NCBI GenBank assembly: GCA_022264855.1 | Contig: JABYQU010000008.1 | Location: 558,001 to 622,000, forward strand | DNA from: Lenzites betulinus | Lineage: Eukaryota; Basidiomycota; Agaricomycetes; Polyporales; Polyporaceae | Length of the DNA: 64,000 nt | Direction of reading: 5' to 3' | Shown here: positions 47,059 through 57,192 of the stretch, in pieces | How positions within the stretch are numbered: position 1 is the stretch's first letter | Layout of the letters: every line of letters starts with the position of its first letter | Notes under the pieces: generated by a model | Database searches by the model: none | Told to the model about the DNA's origin: nothing | The model's input: only the letters and a program-made list of their open reading frames with translations | Made by a program: the position numbers and the translations under genes

Positions 47059-47962
47059 AACTTATGAGCTCGTCGACGAGAGAGGGCAAAAGAGCGAAGG
47101 AGAAAGGAAAGGCGGTCGCTGTCGTCGTCGTCGTCGAGTAAGGCGGAGCAACCGAGGCCACGGCGAGAACATTCGTCGCCTCCCCGCCGTGACACCGGTC
47201 ACACATCCCCGCGGTGATCCCGGTCACACCTCGCCGGCGCGATCACGACAGAGCCTTGTTCGTCGACATATTACTCCTCCAGGTCCTTGGCTGCAAACAT
47301 CATGCAGACATCAACCTGTGTTCTGGCTGTTATCCCCGTCTGGCTGCTGTACAATATCTGAAGACGCGCCATCTTCGCGCAGCCTGATCTGACAGGCCAT
47401 CAAACCGACTGGAAACGGATATTCAAGAGGCCTGACAATATGCAGCCCCGCGCACACGCGCACGCGGGCAGAGAGTTCTTGTGCAGACGGAACTGTTCTG
47501 GTGAGCAACGGTGGTGCTTCTTGTTCTCATATTAGGGAGTCTCGGGCAACGGACCTGTGCGAGCACCCACGCTGCCAGCCTCGCCCCGCCAACTTTGGAT
47601 CACTGGCGGAGGCGCGCAATCAGCCGTGCTGTGGGTTTGTTGCCCTCCCAGCGGTGCAGCTGCTGCGATGCATCCCCGTATTGGCATGTGGTGATTTGCC
47701 GTGGTGTCTGTGTCCGACGGCGGCCATCACACATCCGCACAACCGGCCTCGCAGGGGCTGGACGATCACCTCCTACCCGCTCCCCCGGTCTCCGACGTCC
47801 CGTCTCGATTCATATACTCGAAACTCCCGGGGCGCACGCCTGGCTCATGCCCTCATCATATACCCTCTCGTAACTTCCTCTCCTTTCATATACCCCGGTC
47901 TTCCTCCTCCAGACGCTCTTTACCGACGCTCCCTCGCCACCCCCGCCGCCTGTGCTCAAGCC
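47059..47962. promoter_or_regulatory. Divergent promoter region
   Basis: 0.9 kb between the DUF7137 gene (-) and the disordered-protein gene (+). It should hold the unseen first exon of the former. Repeated CATATAC elements at 47857 and 47887 lie 75-105 bases before the plus-strand start codon and may act as TATA elements. Confidence 0.45.
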
Positions 47963-49276
47963 ATGCCGACTAGATCTGCCTCCCTCAAGGCCTTCTCTCC
48001 TGGCCCCAAGCTTGTCATCTCTACCACGCTGCCGCCCGCGACTGAACATCGCGATGTTCTACATGATGCACTGAGCCCCGCTTCTCCGGAAGAAAGCGAC
48101 GATCCTCCACTGAGTCCCATGGTTTTCCAACCAAACGACGACTACGAGAAGAATAGGTTGTCGGTCTACGTGCCCCCCGCACTACGAGCTGTTTCCTCGC
48201 CGTCGTCCCCGAACGACAGCGAAGAGTCCTCCCCCATTATCTTCTCACATCCGAATCTAAGCAGCCCGTCCCTGATTCTTCCCCCTCTGCCCGTCTTCCC
48301 CTCCTCGCACTCACTCGCCGTGCGATCGAGACGGCCACTTCCGCCGCTCCCGAATGTTTTCATCGCTGACACCGCGGGCGCAGTGCGGACAGCGTCACCC
48401 CAGGCGCTGCCTAGGCTCTTTTGGAACGGCGGAAGGATGTCCCCCATTAGTAGCGATGTCGACGATCACGACAGCGACAGCCTGACAGTGTTCTCGTCGC
48501 CCACCCGCTCTTCATCCTCCCAATCACCTTCCACTTCAGTTTACACCACCGCGTCCTCCGAGCCTCCAGATAGCGCAAAACGTGTAGACGGTTCACCTCG
48601 CGCAGAGCCAAAGCCACGGCCCCACGGGTTGACTGTCGCCACGCGCTCGTACTCTGCGCCGCTCCCTTCGCAGCAGATGTCGGTCTCACTCGCGGATCGA
48701 TTTGCCAGTCCCCATATCTCCGTGACTCCGGCTTCACCGCCGCCCCCCAAACAGTTCTCGTTTTATCCGACCGGTAAGAAGAGAACGCGTACGGCATCCG
48801 CAACGTCCATCGTCATGGTGTCCGACCCGGAGGATGACCTCGATTCCCATTACCGCCCCCTCTCTCGTGCAGTATCACCCACGCCGTCGCTCACCCCCTC
48901 GGTGTCTTCCACCAAATCAGTTTCAAAGCCGCAGTCGACGCTGAAGCGCATCGCGTCCAAGACGAGGCTATTCGGCCGCCGACAAATGTCCACGTCCTCG
49001 GACCCGTGGGCGGACGACGACGACGACACCGTCGTCGGACACGGCGCGTACTCCCTGGAAGACAAGAGCGTGCGTACGCGCGCGCGCTCCGAGAGTCCCC
49101 TCGGGTGTAACGACACGCCGCAGCGGCCTGCCGACTGCGTGCCCCGGGCGTTGCGCCGCGTCGAGATCGCAGAAGTCACGCTGACGCCGCACGGCGACGT
49201 ATGGCAAGAGCGCGACCTGGACGAGGTCATCCCGAAGCTGAGGCAGCTGAGGGCGCCGACGAGGATCAAAATCTGA
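47963..49276 (+). CDS. Ser/Pro-rich disordered protein, unknown function
   Basis: Uninterrupted frame of 437 codons from MPTRSASLKAFSPGPKLVIS. It is rich in Ser, Pro and acidic residues, with many SP/TP sites. A basic segment (STLKRIASKTRLFGRRQMS) and an acidic run (DPWADDDDDTVVGHG) follow, and the protein ends in a compact, probably folded tail (RRVEIAEVTLTPHGDVWQER ... IPKLRQLRAPTRIKI). The frame is open further upstream to 47501. The ATG at 47963 is preferred because the upstream part looks like leader sequence with TATA-like elements. The tail is the kind of element conserved among basidiomycetes. No named family is recognised; the phosphosite pattern suggests a regulated scaffold, which is an inference. 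Confidence 0.7.
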   Translation: MPTRSASLKAFSPGPKLVISTTLPPATEHRDVLHDALSPASPEESDDPPLSPMVFQPNDDYEKNRLSVYVPPALRAVSSPSSPNDSEESSPIIFSHPNLSSPSLILPPLPVFPSSHSLAVRSRRPLPPLPNVFIADTAGAVRTASPQALPRLFWNGGRMSPISSDVDDHDSDSLTVFSSPTRSSSSQSPSTSVYTTASSEPPDSAKRVDGSPRAEPKPRPHGLTVATRSYSAPLPSQQMSVSLADRFASPHISVTPASPPPPKQFSFYPTGKKRTRTASATSIVMVSDPEDDLDSHYRPLSRAVSPTPSLTPSVSSTKSVSKPQSTLKRIASKTRLFGRRQMSTSSDPWADDDDDTVVGHGAYSLEDKSVRTRARSESPLGCNDTPQRPADCVPRALRRVEIAEVTLTPHGDVWQERDLDEVIPKLRQLRAPTRIKI

Positions 49277-50424
49277 TCGCGGCCCAAGGGTCGACAGCGG
49301 AGGCAACGGGTGCTCAACCCCCGTTTGGCGCAGACCGTGCAGCGACCGTACTCGCCTTCTTCCCGTGCTCGATGGACATCTTGCTCTTTTTTCTTATTCG
49401 AGGTCGCGTAGATCTCGATGTTGTACAAGTATCACAGTATTTTCCCATCTTGATCGTCATTATCGCTCTATCTTTATTGCTGCATCACCCACAGAGCTCC
49501 TCATTCATTCATGTTCATTGTTCTGCTTTCCATTTTATACATTTGCACCACCATGCCTCCTCTCGCCGCTACCCGCTACTTGTCGCCACATTCGCGCCTT
49601 CCTTCGGCTGCGACTTGATCCCGTCTTGTTGTACATTCCACCGCCACCCTCCCGACACCTGTGCAGTCACCGTTGCTAGCTGTACGTACGAGCTAACGCC
49701 TGCATGCATGTTGTATGTACATCCATCACCGTGCAGAGCCTCCCCTATGTCCACTGCCTGTTTCGTCATGCCACTATGGACTTCTGTTCCTTCTGTTGTA
49801 TCATCCATACCCTTATTAAAATCTGCGTAATATCACTGTACAGCTCTTACCGAAATTTATACGCCGCCAACTCCGACGACGCGCGATCACACTTTTCACG
49901 CAAAACACACGAAATGCATGAACGATCTAGGGCTCATGCAAAAGGTTCTGCGTGACATATATACATTTGTTGTCAGTAGTATAAAGATGCATGGTGGTCC
50001 GAAAGCGTTTGCGAAGGACTCAGAAGGAGTACTGGCAGGTACAGCGTCGGAAAAAGCCGCCTGCGCGCTGCTTCCGAGAGTCGTTCCAAGATTGTTCTTC
50101 ACCGGGCTTCAAAGCTTCACTCTTGACGATTCGCCTGCTCTCAATTGTCTACACGCACACGTTTACACGCCCTCTGGAAGGGCAATACGGCCGACGACAT
50201 GCCTGTCACGTTTCGCTCACAGACTCAGCGTACAGCAGTCTCCGGCAGCTCCGAGGCAGGCGACTCCGACGTCGAAGACCGTGACAGTGACGACAACTCG
50301 GCCTCCTCTGCACGGCGGTCGAAAAGACGAGCTCGCCGACGTATCAGATGGGGTTGATGCGGCTGCTTCCGGGTTCAAAGCACCTGGCCGTTGGTCCCCA
50401 CTCTATGACCCTCACGGCTTCGAG
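49277..50424. other. Gene-poor region
   Basis: 3' flank of the disordered-protein gene, then non-coding sequence. A frame at 50145-50357 (+) with an acidic stretch and a basic end (SKRRARRRIRWG) is not supported by splicing or context. Confidence 0.4.
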
Positions 50425-50970
50425 CTAGCCGGCACCCCGGAGCATGACGACCAGCAGCATGGCGGGTACAGCGAGTCCGAGGATGAAGAACCACTTTCCA
50501 CTCAGGCCAGGCTGCGTAGTAGGCTCCCTTAAGAGGAGCTGAATGTTGCGCCGATGTCTCTGTCGCCACCCTGCCAAGACAAAGAGGACTTTTCCGACAC
50601 TGCCTAACATAGTAGTAAGCAGCCCACCTTGGTCGTCTCGGATGTCATCAGCGACCTTGGGGAGTCTGGTGAGAAATCTTTTGCGGGAAGGATGCTGTAA
50701 CGTAAGTACCCCTTCCGCAAACGAGAGGACTTCTACTGCCCGCTCTCCTGCTGGTCCTCGTCCATAGTTGCATTGGAGAGTGCACTTGTCCTTGCTCGAC
50801 TCATCTGCAAAGACCAGCTGGTCGGCCATAAAACGGGATAGGATAGTCCACCTCTTGACGCTGTCGATAGAGACTCCAAGGATGTGGGTGACACTGGGCA
50901 CATTCGAGCCGGAGAGAACAAGGGCAGCAGCCCGTTCCTTCAAATCCCTGCTGATCTTTCGGTTGACCAT
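50425..50970 (-). pseudogene. Transposase relic with helix-turn-helix start
   Basis: The frame opens MVNRKISRDLKERAAALVLS and continues through VTHILGVSIDSVKRW. This is the homeodomain-like helix-turn-helix at the N-terminus of many basidiomycete DDE (Tc1/mariner-like) transposases, including the usual MVNRKIS start. After KRW the expected Arg/Gly/Pro-rich linker appears in another frame (PIPFYGRPAGLC). No catalytic DDE domain follows, so this is a 5' fragment with a frameshift. No terminal repeats were found around it. Confidence 0.55.
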
Positions 50971-52121
50971 AGAGATATAGAGGGATTGAGCACGTCAAAG
51001 TGCAGACTGTACCGCGTCGCGTGAATTATGTATTTTGGGTGAATTGTGCGCTGTGTATACAAAAAAGCGCCCACGCATAGTTTACGGTAAGAGCTGTACC
51101 GCACTTCTGTGGCGTGCCTGCCACGCCCGCGTGAGTTCGAAGCATCTTGACCCTCCCGGCTCGAGCTCAGGCGGCACGCCCGGCCTGGTAAGTTTCCTCT
51201 TCTGTTGGTGCCCGCGTCACTCATTCTATGACAAATAGAGGTCCTTCGAACACGGCATTTGGCATTTGCGATGCGCCGCCGGCCTATCAGGGAGCTAAAA
51301 AATAACCCTCTCCTCGACATCTCGGATTGCTCGGTTCGTGATGCCCTGCAGACCGGAGAACCTCGCAGCGCTCCGTGCGCGGAGCCAGAATCTCAAGAAG
51401 GTGCGCACAGGCTGGGTCAGGCGGGTGGCCCCGGGGAAGCTCGTGTGGTTGCGCATGATTTTCAACAGGCGGTGATGATGATGATGCACACAGAGGATCG
51501 GCAGTGTTTTCGGGCCTTGTCGGTCGAGCTCGATATCAATCGCTTGGCTGCATCCCCATGTGGAATGTGGCAGTACCAACACTGGGAGCACTCGTTGCAG
51601 GTGTGCAGGCAAGGAGATGGAACGCATCTGACCGGTGGTTCAACCCACATCATTAATTTGCCCTACAGACCATGTTCGATCTAACATCACTTTTATGGGC
51701 GCCCTCTCGCTGCTCTGCGCCGACTTCCGACGGGGCATAAGCTCGCTATTCACTCTGATGCCAGCTTCGGATTCCTGCATCCCGCCTTGATGTAGGTGAT
51801 CAGCGGCATGAACGTACACAACCGTCCTTCAAGCCTCAGCACGCCGCCGCGATGTCCGACCTCCTTCGCTCGCCAGGGGAGAATCGAGCTGCGCACAAGC
51901 ACTCGTGCGACTAAGAACTCTTCCCTATACCATCGTGTACCATTGGTAATTCTCCCATTCCCCGTACAGAACAGAAGCATTCAGCTCGCGGGTACGCGAG
52001 CGGCTCCTCGCGCCGTTCCCAGTCTGCTGATCTACCTAGCGAGTCCAGATTCCCAGCGCCAGCCCTAGGGGGGCAGATAACACGCCCGCACGATATACAG
52101 CGCGCCCCTTTCCCCGCAACC
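50971..52121. other. Gene-poor region
   Basis: No gene is supported between the transposase relic and the amidase start. Frames at 51259-51684 (+) and 51295-51627 (-) overlap on opposite strands without any motif. Confidence 0.4.
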
Positions 52122-54201
52122 ATGTTCTCCTTTCTGGCACACCGCCGCGCATGGTACGTCGTCCCGCGCCTCATGCCACGTCCCCGGGGCCGCTCACGCG
52201 TCTACATCTCTCTGCATACAGCGCGGCGAAACAGCGCGAGCGCGAGGAGCGCATCCGCGCGCTCCCGGCCGAGTACCACGCCCCCCTCTCCGCAGCGGAC
52301 AAGGAGCTGCTCGCACGCCCCGCGGCGGCGATCGTCGCAGGCGTGCAGGCGGGCGCCCTCGCGCCGCTCGACGTGCTCCGGGCGTACGGTAAACAGGCGC
52401 TGCGCGCGCACGCCGCCACGAACTGTCTGACAGAGGTGCTGCTCGCGCCCGCCGCGGAGTGGGCGCGCGCAGCACCTGCACAGGGCCCGCTCGCGGGCAT
52501 GCCGGTGAGCGTGAAGGACACGGTCGCGTTCGCGGGCGAGGACGCGTGCATCGGGTACTCGGCGTGGGTCGGGCGGCCGATGGCGCGCGACGCGGCGCTC
52601 GTGCGGCTGCTGAAGGACGCGGGCGCGGTGCCGTTCGTGAAGACGAACGTGCCGATCACGCTGCTGTCGTTCGAGAGTGCGAACGATGTGTTTGGGACGA
52701 CGACGAACCCGCATAACAGCGCGTACTCGCCCGGGGGCTCGACGGGCGGGGAGGCGGCGCTCCTTGCGTATGGGGGCTCGCGCCTGGGAATCGGCACAGA
52801 CGTCGCGGGCTCTGTGCGCGCACCGGCGTAGGTGTCTTTTCTCTGCATCCGAGGGTGGTCGTGAGTGGGACATTGACCGCACGGGACTTTTGTAGACACT
52901 TCTCGGGCGTATACACGATCAAGGCGTCGAGTTTCCGGTTCCTCAAGACCGGAAACTCGACGAGCATGCCTGGTCAGGAGGGCATCCCTGCGGTGTATTC
53001 TCCCATGACGCGGACGCTTGAAGACCTTGAGATGTTCTGGAAGGCGATCGTGGGTATGAAGCCATGGGAATACGACCACTCGGTAGGCCCAGTTTGCATC
53101 CAGGACCGTCCAAAGTGCGCAGTACGATTGACGTCACATTCAGTGTGTTCCCATCCCTTGGAGGGAGGTCGACTTGGTCTCCGGGAAGCCGATCCGTTGG
53201 GCAGTAATGTGGGACGATGGTGAGCCGTCAAGGATAAATTTGTGTGGAAAGAGACGAGGTCATTAACACTTTATCTGTGTAGGTGTCGTCGCACCTTCTC
53301 CGGCCTGCAGACGGGCGTTGGAAACAGTTGTCTCGGAGTTGAAGTCTCGCGGCCATGAAGTGGTGGAGCTGTATGCATTGAACACATTTATTTTGTCAGG
53401 ACTGTCTCTAACCTGGGTCACAGTGACCCTCCAAGCCCGTATGAGGGTTTCAAGATCGGTGCTCAAATACTGTTCGCTGAAGGTGGTACGTGACCACGTA
53501 TAATGTTCGCAGTCCAGCACTTCATGACACCGCACACAGGAAAACTTTCCACGAAACCCATTCGATGGGGGGAAACCAACGATCCCGGGGTCGTTCAAGC
53601 GCGAGTGGCATTCGCACTACCGCGCTTCGTAAAACACCTCTACGCATGGTACCTCCGCCATATCAAGAGAGACGAGCAATACGCAGGGATAGTGGAAGCA
53701 TGCACTTACAAGGACATCGAGCAGTACCTCGCGCTGGTTGCTAAGCGCGAGGGGTACAGGGAGCAGTGGCACCACAAGCTCAAGGACGAGGCGATCGACT
53801 TCGTGCTCACCGTCCCGAACGCGCTCCCCGCGACGCCGCATCGCGGGATGAAGACCGGCTTCAAGGGCTGCGGGTATACCTTCCTGTTCAACATCGTAAT
53901 TCCCCTCTGGCACGATCGTATATTTCTACCCGGGTGCGACTGATGCCCCTTTCAGCTCGACTATTCTGCGGGCGTTCTGCCGGTTACACACGTTGACAAG
54001 GAGCTCGACGCCTTCGATGCCAAAGCATTCAAACCTCGGAACGCGATCGAGCGCGATATGTACAAGATGTATGATGCGACGAAGATGCACGGTCTGCCAG
54101 TAGGTGTGCAAATCGTCGGGAAGAAGTGGGAAGAGGAGAAGGTCTTGGAGGGCATGAAGCTCGTCGAGGGGCAGGCTCCTAAAACCATCCGTCGTTGGTG
54201 A
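52122..54201 (+). CDS. Amidase-signature enzyme, 3' end displaced by a transposon
   Basis: This is an amidase-signature (FAAH/acetamidase-like) hydrolase. The catalytic residues are visible: Lys in GMPVSVKDTVAF, cis-Ser in YSPGGSTGGEAALLA, and nucleophile Ser in GTDVAGSVRAPAHFSGVY. Later blocks include SPMTRTLEDLEMFWKAIVGM, VELDPPSPYEGFKIGAQILFAEG and HGLPVGVQIVGKKWEEEKVL. Exon 1 (52122-52153) encodes MFSFLAHRRA. The frame then runs to GMKLVEG at 54171 and enters the terminal repeat of a transposon. The repeat supplies QAPKTIRRW and a TGA at 54199-54201. The original last 16 codons lie at 60650-60700. A second oddity is a 27-nt segment (53486-53512) with GT-AG ends and an in-frame TGA. It must be spliced, or the enzyme is truncated there. 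Activity is uncertain, because the last helix normally closes the fold. Confidence 0.85.
53486..53512 (+). other. Putative 27-nt intron or nonsense segment in the amidase
   Basis: GTACGTGACC...TTCGCAG begins GTACGT, ends GCAG and contains an in-frame TGA. Removing it joins ILFAEG to VQHFMTPHTGK with a spacing that fits amidases; keeping it adds about nine codons and a stop. Confidence 0.45.
54163..54171. repeat. Left copy of the 9-bp target-site duplication
   Basis: GTCGAGGGG directly precedes the left terminal repeat. The same nonamer directly follows the right repeat at 60641-60649. In both places it is read as Val-Glu-Gly in the amidase frame. Confidence 0.9.
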
Positions 54202-54485
54202 GTTCTCGTTCCAACATCCGAGGAGAGGGGGTTTATGTAGATTACCGCATATGGTATGTCAGAAAATATTATAAGCGCCATTAGTCATATGTTGCGCGGA
54301 GGATTGCCTATTATATCAGTAGTAGTGGAAGAGTACTCACCAAGACGGCTGGCCTTTTTGTCCCTCCGGGGATACGCCGAGAACATACGCGAGGTGAGGC
54401 GCCCAAGAAATACCGCAGAGGCGCTCAGAATTAATCCATTGTCGCTTGCGGTCGCGTATGCGCGTAATAATATTCTGTGCACAGC
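54172..54485 (+). repeat. Left terminal inverted repeat (314 bp)
   Basis: It is inverted relative to 60326-60640. The inner 153 bp (54333-54485) are identical to the right copy. The outer part has conserved blocks at the tip (34 bp) and around 54274-54330, with diverged sequence in between. It contains GTTG|GTGAGT at 54194-54203, a strong splice donor, and on the other strand TTTTAG|GAGCCTG at the tip, a splice acceptor. It lies immediately upstream of the helicase gene and probably acts as its promoter. Confidence 0.9.
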
Positions 54486-54535
54486 TTGAGCGCATCTCGC
54501 AAAGCTCTATCTCCATCAGACGTCTGAGCTTGTGC

Positions 54536-57174
54536 ATGCCTTCTCTTCCTAGATGGTCCACTGAGCGCATACGCGGGCTTGTCGAGAAGAGATTCGGCAA
54601 GCGCCCTTGTCTTTTTCAGATTCGCGTCGCCCGTGCAATCAGAGAGAGACAGAATGATGTTGTGGCCGTCGCTGCCACCGGTTCCGGCAAGACGTTGTCC
54701 TTCTGGATCCCGCTGCTTATGGCTATTGAAGATGGAGAGGACAAGATTGCCATAGTGGTCACACCACTGAATCTGCTCGGGAAACAGAACACCGACATCC
54801 TTGCGGAGGCGGGAGTGAGTGCGGTGGCGGTGGATGCTCATAATGCAAACAAGAGGACATTCGACGTAAGTACTCGAATATTCAATGTGGTACCTTAAAC
54901 TAAAAAGATTGATCATGTTCACACAGGACATCGAAGCCGGGCGCTATCAAGTTCTCGTACTGGGCCCGGAAATCATCATGCAAGAGGATGGCCTATGTGC
55001 AAAACTTTGGGAGAAGCCAGCTTTCGCAGCGAAGATCCTTTACATCGTATTCGACGAAGCACACTGCATCACACAGTGGGCAGGTTTCCGTGAGGAGTAC
55101 AAATCCCTCGGAGACCTCCGCCGCATCATCTCCGGAACGATCCCTTTCTATATGCCATCTGCGACCATGCCTGTCGTTGTTCTCCGTGAGGTTAAGGACG
55201 CCATGCACCTGCGGAAGGGACATACCGAGTATATACTGAGATCAAATGACCGTCCTGAGATAGGGATTACCGTGCACCGGATGCAGCATGCAGCCTCGTC
55301 CTTCAAGGACCTTGACTTTCTCATCCCGGAGGCGTTCCGTGAAGGCGATGTCCCCCCACCCAAATTCCTTGTCTTCTTTGAGAGCACAAAGGAGTCAGAG
55401 GCAGCGGCGGCATACCTGAGAAGTCGTCTACCTGCTGCCCTCAGCAAGAAGATTCGGTATTTCCATTCGATCATGACACCGCAGTACCGAGAGGAAGAAT
55501 GTGATCTATTCAAGGATAACGAGACTTATGGTCTCTGTGTGACCGACTCTTTCGGAATGGTGAGTATTATGTTAATTCTGCATGTGTATATTTAACATGA
55601 CTACAGGGCCTCGACCTTCCGGACATTCAGCTCATCGTGCAGTGGAAGGTCCCCTCAACTACCAACGCTCTCTGGCAGCGCTTCGGACGAGCAGCACGCG
55701 CGGCAGGCGCATTCGCGTTCGCGATCCTTCTCGCAGAAAAGGACTACTTCGACGAGGAACGAGAGTTGAAGGCGACACGCGCCGAGAAGCGCAAGCAGCA
55801 GCAATCTCGAAAGAGAAAACGTACAACAGTGCAGAACTCACCATCCAAACGGCCCCATCGCCCCGATATCCATCCTTCCAACACGTCAGAACAAGCAGGG
55901 CAAGGCTTGCGGGCCGATGAGGAAGCAAGCGGTAGAGACGAGGATCCCGATGTTGCAATGGGGGACGAGATCGTCGACGGAGAGACTCAGGTGGATGATA
56001 CAGGTAGTGTTGCCAATGCTGGACAGGTAGATGGTGTGCAGGGGGGGCCGTAGAGGATGCGGTGGTGGTTGTTGAAGAGACTCAGCCGGGAGACGCACAT
56101 GGCATGATGTCAGATGAGGACCGTCGTTCCCTGTACGGACAAAGCGCCAATACAGACACCCGCCCGCGTGCCCCACGTGCTTCTCGAAGCAAGGTGATTG
56201 AACCTGCACTCGACGATTTAATAAATGCACAGCGGCGAGGCTTGGGTTGTCGACGGAAACCTCTGACACTTTACTACTCAAACGACAAGCGGAGTACGTA
56301 TTCAGTTCCCATATACAGTCAACGCCTTATTCTGATAGTCTTCCTATTGCCTCCTAGCGTACGACCACATTCAGTGCAACACATCCACGGCTGTTGGCTG
56401 CGCTCGCTGCTCCCCAAAGCCCTCCACCGTCTGCTGCGACTTGTGCCAACCAGCGGCCTTCGAGGCTATCTTTCTGCTCTTGGATTCGACCGCTAGCGCT
56501 TCACGCAAGATGAAAAAGTCGGCGATTAAACCTTATGAAGCCACACGCCCAACTGCCGCCCTCCGCGACGCGCTTTTCAGTTGGCGGGACGAGCGCACCG
56601 CCCAAGTCTTTGGTGCGGCTGCGGCACGAAACTTTGGGGGTAACATCTTCCTCCCTCTCACCTCCCTCGAACGGATCATCGACTGCGCTCAGGCCGGCAA
56701 GTTGCCCACGCTGGAGCACCTCAGGCGAGAGATTGTATGGCAGGCCAGCTTCTTCAACCTCCACGGTGACACCCTCCTCGCCCTCATCCATGACCACTTC
56801 CCACCACCACCACCACCGCCGCCGCCACCTATACCTATCCCACCTATCCCGCCTGTAAACATCCTTGCTTCCAGAGGCTCCGAAAACACGGACGGGCAGC
56901 CGGAGCAGCCGGAGCAAAACCCACCTGCACGGAAGCGCAAGCAGGCAACCTGTAGCGCATGCGGCCAGCTGGGCCATATACGTAAGTTTATCTTCGTCTC
57001 ACTCGTTCGGAAACTAATCAGATTTTAGGATCCAATCGTGGGTGTCCTGCCCGCGCTGGAGGAGGAAATGAAGCGCGAAACGAGAACGTCGCCCCAAATT
57101 CCGCAGCAAGTGCGTCGATGCCACCCCTGCATGAGGTCCAGGTTCAGTTTGAGTATTATAGACATAATGCATAG
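54536..57174 (+). CDS. RecQ-like SF2 helicase of the transposon, frameshifted
   Basis: Five exons (54536-54865, 54927-55559, 55607-56293, 56358-56981, 57029-57174) have a total length one nucleotide short of a multiple of three. Motifs in order: Q-motif region RPCLFQIRVARAI, Walker A AATGSGKT, DEAH box VFDEAHCITQW, SATMP, DSFGMGLDLPDI, and QRFGRAARA. After an acidic linker come a Cys-rich block (CNTSTAVGCARCSPKP...CCDLCQPAAF), a poly-Pro run and a CCHC zinc knuckle CSACGQLGHIRSNRGC. The frame breaks at a run of seven G (56041-56047). One more G would reconnect both halves into about 806 aa. Such helicases are massively expanded in mushrooms; here the gene is part of a transposon and may process transposition intermediates (inference). 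Confidence 0.85.
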
Positions 57175-57192
57175 TATTAGTAGTATATCCCG

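Noticed and set aside
47315..47372. Minus-strand start MARLQILYSSQTGITARTQ resembling a flavodoxin/diflavin reductase N-terminus
   Set aside because: The frame stops after 33 codons and no FMN-, FAD- or NADPH-binding exons follow before the DUF7137 gene; chance resemblance is more likely.
54256..54489. 77-codon open frame inside the terminal repeat (and its mirror at 60295-60522)
   Set aside because: It exists in both repeats only because they are copies, with another open frame on the reverse strand; no evidence of a protein, better seen as promoter/terminal sequence.
56035..56061. 27-nt GT...AG segment in the helicase considered as a tiny intron
   Set aside because: Its length is a multiple of three, so splicing it would not reconnect the two frames; a one-base loss in the G run explains the data.
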